Assembly (NCBI RefSeq): GCF_001624695.1
Contig: NZ_JSEP01000001.1
Span: forward strand, 468,501 to 532,500
Reading direction: 5' to 3'
From: Labrenzia sp. OB1
Lineage (GTDB): Bacteria > Pseudomonadota > Alphaproteobacteria > Rhizobiales > Stappiaceae
DNA: 64,000 nucleotides
Both the position numbers and the translations under genes were made by a program. This document shows positions 58,521 through 64,000 of the stretch, piece by piece (the first letter of the stretch is position 1; each line of letters starts with the position of its first letter). Below the pieces are notes generated by a model, which did not search any database, had not been told where the DNA came from, and was given only the letters and a program-made list of their open reading frames with translations.

Positions 58521-59735
58521 TTGGACGGATTTGAGCAGACCTTTCCGGTATCCTCCGTTGCAGGGGAAGACGATGCTGGAGACACGCGCCGCAAGGAGCC
58601 TTCCGGTTTGCTGAACCGGGCCGCGCTTTTCCTTGCCGCCGGTCTGCTCGTCACCGGCCTGCTCGTCACCGGTCTGTTCATCACCGGTTTGCTCGGCACT
58701 GCGCCTGCGCTCGCACAGGACAGCGGGAACAATGGCGACGCCACAGAAGCCGATCCCGCCGCGTCCAAGGAACCGCAACCTGTGCTGATCGACGTCACAA
58801 CGTCGGAAAAGACACTTCTCAGCATCGTCGACGCAGGCCCCCCGCATTTGCAGGAAGGCGAGACCGCCACGGCGGAAACCGCCTATTCGGCTTTCCAGCG
58901 CGGCTGGTTTCTGACCGCCCTCGGCCTTGCCACCCCGCTTGCCGAACTGGGCGACAAGGCGGCGCAGGCGCTGCTCGGCGTCCTGCATGAAGCCGGACTG
59001 GGCATTCAACAGGACAAGGGCAAGGCGGCCGACTGGTACGCCCTCGCCGCAGCACAGGGCGATGCCGGCTCCGCAATGCAACTGGCCCAGCTCTATCTGC
59101 TCGGCACCGGCGTTGAAACGGACAAGAAAAAAGCCGCCGACTATTTCGAGCAGGCCGCCAATGCGGGCAACCCGTCAGCTCTCTACAATCTCGCCCTGCT
59201 TTATCAGGAAGGCGAAGGCCGGCCGTTCAACGAACAGAAAGCGCGCGAGCTTCTGGAAGAGGCGGCCCAGCTCAACGATCCCGAAGCCCAATACGCGCTT
59301 GGCCTGTCCTACCTGGAAGCCCAGAGCGGGTTGAACGATCCGGGCCAGGGCGCCTTCTGGCTCGGCAGGGCGGCAAGGCGCGGGCATACATCCGCGCAGG
59401 TCTATTACGGCATCCTGCGCTTCCAGGGAAAAGGCGTCGATCCCAACGAAGCGGAGGCCGGGGACTGGTTCGAACGGGCTGCCACATCCGGCAATCCGGT
59501 CGCCATGAACCGTCTTGCGAGAATTTATGCCAACGGCCGGGGACGGGAGCAGAATTTCGCTGCGGCGGCCGGCTGGCACCTGATCGCCCGCACCCTGGGT
59601 GTGTCGGATCTGTCGCTGGACCGCATTGTCGAGAGCCTCGATGAGGAGACGTTGGCGGAGGCGCGCAAACTGGCCGAGCAGTATTCGGCGACCCTGATGG
59701 CGCCAAGCGAAGATCCTGCGCGCGAATCTCCGTAA
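58521..59735 (+). CDS. Membrane-anchored Sel1-repeat protein
   Basis: 404 residues from a TTG that follows GAGGAG overlapping the stop codon of the preceding gene. A membrane helix (LFLAAGLLVTGLLVTGLFITGLLGTA) precedes about six Sel1-like repeats (AQALLGVLHEAGLGIQQDKGKAADWYALAA, AMQLAQLYLLGTGVETDKKKAADYFEQAA, ALYNLALLYQEGEG). Sel1 repeats are protein-binding solenoids, often in envelope or signalling roles. Function unknown. The helix is encoded by tandem 15-base repeats (see findings). Confidence 0.8.
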   Translation: MDGFEQTFPVSSVAGEDDAGDTRRKEPSGLLNRAALFLAAGLLVTGLLVTGLFITGLLGTAPALAQDSGNNGDATEADPAASKEPQPVLIDVTTSEKTLLSIVDAGPPHLQEGETATAETAYSAFQRGWFLTALGLATPLAELGDKAAQALLGVLHEAGLGIQQDKGKAADWYALAAAQGDAGSAMQLAQLYLLGTGVETDKKKAADYFEQAANAGNPSALYNLALLYQEGEGRPFNEQKARELLEEAAQLNDPEAQYALGLSYLEAQSGLNDPGQGAFWLGRAARRGHTSAQVYYGILRFQGKGVDPNEAEAGDWFERAATSGNPVAMNRLARIYANGRGREQNFAAAAGWHLIARTLGVSDLSLDRIVESLDEETLAEARKLAEQYSATLMAPSEDPARESP

Positions 59736-59893
59736 TCTTGCCGCTCGCCGCCGCTTTCGGGACGCGATTTGCCTTTTTTCCTTGAATCCGGCCCGCTTTT
59801 GTGGTGGACAGGCGCGAGCAAAATTCTAGCGCGTCAGCCATAACTTGCCGTTGCCCGCTCCAGATCCATACAAATCAAAAAGTCGGTCGTTCC

Positions 59894-60457
59894 ATGAAAA
59901 TCAACGGAAACGAAATCAAGCCCGGTAACGTGCTTCAGCATCAGGATACGCTTTGGGCCGTTGTTAAGGTCCAGCACGTGAAGCCGGGAAAAGGCGGTGC
60001 CTTCGCCCAGGTCGAAATGAAGAACCTGATCGATGGCCGCAAGCTCAACGAGCGTTTCCGCTCCGAAGACAAGGTCGAGCGCGTCCGTCTGGAACAGAAG
60101 GACTTCCAGTACCTCTACACCCAGGACGACATGCTGATCTTCATGGACACGGAAACCTACGAGCAGCTGGAACTTCAGAGCGAATTCGTCGGCGACCGCG
60201 CCGCCTTCCTTCAGGATGGCATGATGGTCACTGTCGAACTTCACGAAGAACGCCCGATCGGCATCACTCTGCCGCAATTCGTCACCCTGGAAATCCGGGA
60301 AGCCGACGCCGTCGTCAAGGGACAGACACAGTCCTCCTCCTACAAGCCCGCGCTCATGGAAAACGGCGTGCGCGTGATGGTGCCTCCGTTCATCACGGCC
60401 GGCGAGAAGATCATCGTCGACACCGGCTCTCTGGAGTACGTCCGCCGCGCGGACTGA
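59894..60457 (+). CDS. efp: Translation elongation factor P
   Basis: A 187-residue EF-P that helps ribosomes pass proline stretches. The N-terminal KOW-like domain has [20 protein letters not shown] with Lys33 at the modified position; two OB domains follow, ending [15 protein letters not shown]. The start is the second in-frame ATG, fixed by the typical [13 protein letters not shown]. Many low-complexity Pro-rich proteins (TolA, CheA) are encoded nearby. Confidence 0.96.
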   Translation: MKINGNEIKPGNVLQHQDTLWAVVKVQHVKPGKGGAFAQVEMKNLIDGRKLNERFRSEDKVERVRLEQKDFQYLYTQDDMLIFMDTETYEQLELQSEFVGDRAAFLQDGMMVTVELHEERPIGITLPQFVTLEIREADAVVKGQTQSSSYKPALMENGVRVMVPPFITAGEKIIVDTGSLEYVRRAD

Positions 60458-60587
60458 TCCGTCCGGACCGGCCCCCAGACAGGCCTTTGAATTCCCGGGG
60501 CGGCGCCCGCCCGGCCGAAGGCAGACACGCATTCAAACCGGTTTGCCCGGATCCGCCCGGGCAACACCCAACAACAAGTGAAAATCC

Positions 60588-61394
60588 ATGGCCCGCACAG
60601 CTCTCCTCAACGTGATGGTTCAAACCGCCTTCAAGGCCGGCCGTTCCCTGATCCGCGACTTCGGCGAAGTTGAAAACCTCCAGGTCTCCCGCAAGGGACC
60701 GGGCGATTTCGTCTCGGCCGCGGACCGCCGCGCCGAGGAAATCATGCGCAACGAGTTGACGCGCGCGCGCCCGACCTATGGTCTCGTCATGGAAGAAGGC
60801 GGCGAGATCGAAGGAACCGACGGTCAGCACCGCTGGCACATCGATCCCCTGGACGGTACCACCAACTTCCTGCACGGTATTCCGATCTTCGCGATCTCCA
60901 TCGCTCTGGAGCGTGCCGGCGAGATCGTTGCCGCCGTCGTCTACAACCCGGTCATGGATGAGCTTTACACCGCCGAACGCGGCCGTGGCGCTTTCCTGAA
61001 CGACCGCCGCCTTCGCGTCGCCGGCCGGACAGACCTGCCCGACATGGTCTTCGGCACCGGCCTGCCCTTCATCGGCATGGGCGATCACGGCCGCACCTTG
61101 CGCGAACTGCGCTACGTCATGCCGGAAGTCGCCGGTGTCCGCCGCATGGGCGCTGCCGCGCTCGACCTTGCCTGGACAGCCTCCGGACGCCTGGACGGCT
61201 TCTGGGAGCGCAACCTGAACTCCTGGGACATTGCAGCCGGGATCCTTCTGGTGCGCGAGGCCGGCGGTTTTGTCAGCGACTTCGACGGCAAGAGCAAGAT
61301 GCTGGAAAGCGGCGATGTCATCGTCGGCAACGAAGACGCCCACAAGCACCTGCTGCGCCTGCTGAAAAAGGCCGGGGCTCCCGCGCAGGAGTAA
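60588..61394 (+). CDS. suhB: Inositol monophosphatase family protein SuhB
   Basis: A 268-residue Mg-dependent phosphatase. Seen are MEEGGEIEG, the catalytic WHIDPLDGTTNFLHGIP, and NSWDIAAGILLVREAGG near the C-terminus. It acts on inositol phosphates and, in E. coli, affects rRNA synthesis. It follows efp after 130 bases. A GCCCG...CGGGC hairpin lies just after it. Confidence 0.9.
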   Translation: MARTALLNVMVQTAFKAGRSLIRDFGEVENLQVSRKGPGDFVSAADRRAEEIMRNELTRARPTYGLVMEEGGEIEGTDGQHRWHIDPLDGTTNFLHGIPIFAISIALERAGEIVAAVVYNPVMDELYTAERGRGAFLNDRRLRVAGRTDLPDMVFGTGLPFIGMGDHGRTLRELRYVMPEVAGVRRMGAAALDLAWTASGRLDGFWERNLNSWDIAAGILLVREAGGFVSDFDGKSKMLESGDVIVGNEDAHKHLLRLLKKAGAPAQE

Positions 61395-61460
61395 GACTGG
61401 CTGCGAAAGCCCGACACCGATGCCGGGCCTTGAAATCATGATTTTTCAAAGTTTGAGACC

Positions 61461-61515
61461 CTGTTCTCCCTCATCCTGAGGAAGCGCTCGGGACTGTCTC
61501 GAAAAACGAGCGGAG
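61461..61515. repeat. REP-like palindromic repeat
   Basis: The sequence CTCCCTCATCCTGAGGAAGC ... GACTGTCTCGAAAAACGAG resembles the dispersed REP-like elements of Rhizobiales (CCTCATCCTGAGG...TCTCGAAGGACGAGG) as I remember them. CCTCA/TGAGG forms a small stem. It lies between suhB and the foreign-looking gene pair. Confidence 0.45.
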
Positions 61516-61585
61516 GAGACCCGGGATTGCCGTTGTCTTTCCTGTGTTCATTTTCAGTACGTTGACACCTGATGAAATAAGCAGA

Positions 61586-63001
61586 CTAGGTGTTCATGCC
61601 CCAATAGAAAGATTTGATCTGGCTATATGTTCTCAGGCATTGGGCAGCCTTTTCGCGGCCGATGCCGCTTTGCTTGAAACCACCGAACGGGGTCGAAAGA
61701 CTGGATTGCTCATAGGTGTTGATCCAGATGGTTCCCGCATCAATCGCGCGCCCGACATCCCAGGCCTTCTGAAACTCGCGTGTCCATATGCCTGCGGCCA
61801 ATCCGTAACTGCCACAATTGGCGTCTCGCATGAGGTCTTCGATGTCATCAAACGATCGAACGCACAAAACGGGTCCGAAGATCTCTTCGTTCCAGGTTCG
61901 TGAATTGTTTGACAAACCGGTCAGGAGCGTTGGCGCGTAATATGCTCCCGATGAAAGCTCCCCTTGAGGACTAAATCCACCGAGTTCGACTGTCGCTCCT
62001 TCTTCGCGGGCAAGATCGACCAATGCAGCGACGCGATCGCGGTGTTTGAAGGAAGCAAGCGGGCCCATTTGTGTCGTTTCAAGATGGGGTGCCCCGACTC
62101 GAACCAGAGACATCTCGTATTTCAGCTTGCCAAGGAAATCGTCGTAGATGCGGCTTTCAATCAGCAACCGGGATCCGGCGGTGCATGATTGACCCGCAGC
62201 CCCGCATATGCCTTTGACCACTCCGTCAACGGCAAGATCCAGATCTGCATCTGCAAAAACGATCTGTGGTGACTTCCCGCCAAGCTCCAGAGTGCAGGGG
62301 ACCAGCCTTTCCGCCGCGGCCTTCGCTATCGTGCGGCCGGTAGCCGTTCCACCCGTAAAGGTGATCATTTGCACGCGATCGTCATTGATTAGCTTCGGGC
62401 CAACCTCGGCGCCTGTTCCCTGAATGACTTGCAATGTGTGATCAGGCAATCCGGCCAATTTTGCGAATTTCAGAAGCTCCAATGATGTCTGGGGTGTTTC
62501 TTCAGAGGGTTTAAGCAGGACGCAATTGCCTGCTGCAAGCGCTGGGGCGATTTTGTAGGACTCGATCATCAGAGGTGAGTTCCACGGTGTAATTGCGGCA
62601 ACTATCCCGAATGGTTCCAAAATAGTGTGTGACAAGTAATTGCCACGAGGAGGCGTAACCTCGGTTTCCAACGTCTCAAGGACGGCGGCATAGTAAACCC
62701 ACGCATTCGCCGCATTGTCGACAATCCGCAAACATTCCAGTATCGGTTTGCCGTTTTCCCGCATTTGAAGCAGCGCGAGCCGCTCCTTGTCTTCAAGCAG
62801 GTAAGCCGCAATTCTGCGCATTGTCGCAGCTCGCTCGTGCGGCAACATTTTCCGCCAAGTGCCTTCGATATGAGCCTGATTGGCCAGATCGATAGCGCGT
62901 TCAACCTGTCTTTCGCTGTTCTTTTCGACCTGCCCCGCGACTTGGCCATTTGCCGGATTTATCGAGAGGATTACTTCGGACTGCTGGGTACTTGGGGTCA
63001 T
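61586..63001 (-). CDS. NAD(P)-dependent aldehyde dehydrogenase
   Basis: A 471-residue aldehyde dehydrogenase. Cofactor and catalytic motifs: PWNSPLMIESYKIAPALAAGN, FTGGTATGRTIA, the Glu in LELGGKSPQ (Glu239), the Cys in GQSCTAGS (Cys273), and EEIFGPVL. The substrate is not predictable; betaine-, succinate-semialdehyde- or phenylacetaldehyde-type enzymes have similar motifs. Its ATG overlaps the upstream aminotransferase stop (ATGA at 62998-63001), so an aminotransferase-dehydrogenase pathway for degrading an amine or amino acid is likely. Base composition is lower in G+C than the preceding genes. Confidence 0.92.
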   Translation of the reverse strand: MTPSTQQSEVILSINPANGQVAGQVEKNSERQVERAIDLANQAHIEGTWRKMLPHERAATMRRIAAYLLEDKERLALLQMRENGKPILECLRIVDNAANAWVYYAAVLETLETEVTPPRGNYLSHTILEPFGIVAAITPWNSPLMIESYKIAPALAAGNCVLLKPSEETPQTSLELLKFAKLAGLPDHTLQVIQGTGAEVGPKLINDDRVQMITFTGGTATGRTIAKAAAERLVPCTLELGGKSPQIVFADADLDLAVDGVVKGICGAAGQSCTAGSRLLIESRIYDDFLGKLKYEMSLVRVGAPHLETTQMGPLASFKHRDRVAALVDLAREEGATVELGGFSPQGELSSGAYYAPTLLTGLSNNSRTWNEEIFGPVLCVRSFDDIEDLMRDANCGSYGLAAGIWTREFQKAWDVGRAIDAGTIWINTYEQSSLSTPFGGFKQSGIGREKAAQCLRTYSQIKSFYWGMNT

Positions 63002-63777
63002 TTTCTGTCTCCCGATTTTACTGCGTGGAGCACGCGCTCAACGTCGGCATTGGTGTTGTAGACATGAAACGAAAATCTGAGCAGTCCACGACGACTCGAG
63101 AGGACAATTCCCGCCTCGACCAGAGCTTGCAGTATCGAAATGTATCTCTCGCCGGCAGCTGATCCGTTTGTCGCAGCAGGGGTCCCGGCGGTAACAATGT
63201 TACAGATCGCCTTTCCTCTTCCGCCGACGACCGGAAGGTCATTTTCAACAAGTCCGTCAATGAGAGAGGCGGACAAACTGCTCAAATATCGATCGATGGC
63301 TGGTGTGCCAATCCGGAGTAACAAATCGAGCGAAGGCTCAACCGCAGTTGCAGCAAGGAAATTGTAGTTTCCCAGATCAAAGCGAAGCGCAGATCTTCTT
63401 AGTTTATACTCAGGGTCGAAATCCGCTTCGTGACCTGAAGTATCGACACTGAAGCGGGCAATAGATCTGGGCGACATTTGCTCGGCCCAGTCTGACCGGC
63501 AGTAGAGAAATCCAAGACCGTAAAGTCCGAGCAGGCCCTTTTGAGTTGAGAAGGCCAGTCCGTCGATGAGGTCCCTGCAGACATTCAAATCGAGGACGCC
63601 GACTGCTTGTGCGCCGTCAACAAGGAAAAAAGCTCCAGAGTCTCTACAACTTTGCCCTATTGTTTTCAGGTCCGTGCGTGCGCCAGGCGCAAACGTGGCG
63701 GCTGATACCAAGCGACGAATTTGACGACTCTTTTGGATTCCCAAAGTTTCGCGAATATGATTCCTGATGGGGAACAT
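62998..63777 (-). pseudogene. Class V PLP aminotransferase, N-terminus lost at an insertion sequence
   Basis: The remaining frame covers the C-terminal part of an IscS/NifS-fold enzyme: APGARTDLKTIGQ, FFLVDGAQAVGVLD (PLP aspartate), FSTQKGLLGLYGLGFLY (Schiff-base lysine) and RFSFHVYNTNADVERV. The first 100 or more residues expected in the family are missing. Upstream reading continues only through the end of the IS630-type element, in antisense to its transposase start. The end coordinate is the last in-frame ATG outside the transposase and is uncertain. Confidence 0.75.
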
Positions 63778-63789
63778 GAGGAGTTTGCC

Positions 63790-64000
63790 ATGTCCGCCCC
63801 TATCCGTCTTCGAGATGACTTTGATGCTCCAACCCTTCGTCATCTAGCCCGTGGCTCGGTGAATGCCGATCAAACACGGCGCCTTTTGGCGCTTGCAGTG
63901 ATCTATGACGGCGGCTTGCGCAGCGATGCGGGTGCGGTCGGCGGCGTGACGGTCCAGGTGATCCGCGACTGGGTCTTGCGTTTCAATGCAAAAGGCCCCG
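63790..64000 (+). mobile_element. IS630-type transposase gene, 3' end outside the window
   Basis: Plus-strand frame: MSAPIRLRDDFDAPTLRHLA, TRRLLALAVIYDGGLRSDAGAVGG and VQVIRDWVLRFNAKGP at the window edge. The order Arg-rich start, RRLLALA, DGG.RS.A...GV....RDWVLRFN is the helix-turn-helix N-terminal half of IS630-family transposases. A GAGGAG site precedes the ATG. The element's left end lies between about 63730 and 63785; I cannot fix the terminal repeat. Confidence 0.85.

Overview
The window is chromosomal DNA of a free-living alphaproteobacterium, most likely order Hyphomicrobiales (Rhizobiales). The signs are the cell-cycle regulator CtrA and its phosphotransferase ChpT, an alphaproteobacterial RpoH, alpha-type SerC, a ruvCAB / ybgC-tolQRAB-pal-cpoB / tilS-ftsH-glmM block, and GC-rich codon use. 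A marine Stappiaceae (Roseibium/Labrenzia-type) is my best guess. This rests on protein-level impression only; no search was run.

Layout. 1-8.7 kb: the end of ctrA, a Tat-exported metallo-hydrolase, then a minus-strand chemotaxis operon cheA(-REC)-cheW-cheY-cheB-cheR preceded by chpT, so the chemotaxis genes lie between two parts of the CckA-ChpT-CtrA relay. 9-16.4 kb: exported small proteins (YHS domain, DUF1134, SH3b), a palindromic MITE-like element, a coiled-coil membrane protein, a GlpR-type repressor, tRNA-Glu, and rluD-rpoH. 16.5-18.5 kb: a TPP-riboswitch-controlled pyrimidine (thiamine precursor) uptake pair, thiX-thiY, without a local ATPase gene. 18.6-27.2 kb: a large single-pass membrane protein, purA, an EamA exporter, serA and serC (serC with a structured leader), and an outer-membrane beta-barrel gene whose promoter region carries two exact CtrA boxes. 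27.4-38.6 kb: glmM, ftsH, tilS, cpoB, pal, tolB, tolA, tolR, tolQ and ybgC, all on the minus strand. 38.7-43.5 kb: a GFA protein and two divergent chemoreceptor genes that sit between ybgC and ruvB. 43.7-50.8 kb: ruvB, a small membrane gene, ruvA, ruvC, a TSUP permease, a MazG-like protein, yebC, a YmdB-type phosphoesterase, 5-formyl-THF cyclo-ligase, 6S RNA, zapA and a DUF4164-like gene. 51-61.4 kb: plus-strand central carbon genes (tkt, gap, pgk, fba) with lysE-like, thiE-like, Sel1, efp and suhB genes.

The last 2.5 kb is different. A more AT-rich, translationally coupled aminotransferase-aldehyde dehydrogenase pair begins just after a REP-like repeat. The aminotransferase has lost its N-terminus at the end of an IS630-type insertion sequence that runs off the window, so this is recent accessory DNA with an insertion-inactivated gene.

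I found no CRISPR array, rRNA, prophage or plainly novel multi-gene system. The most useful leads are the CtrA-box pair, the chpT-che-ctrA arrangement with the CheA-REC hybrid, the palindromic element at 10.3 kb, the serC leader and the IS-disrupted operon. Many genes here need a start downstream of the longest frame (cheR, cheY, chpT, rpoH, thiX, tilS, cpoB, tolB, ruvA, ruvC, tkt, gap, efp), and three appear to use TTG.
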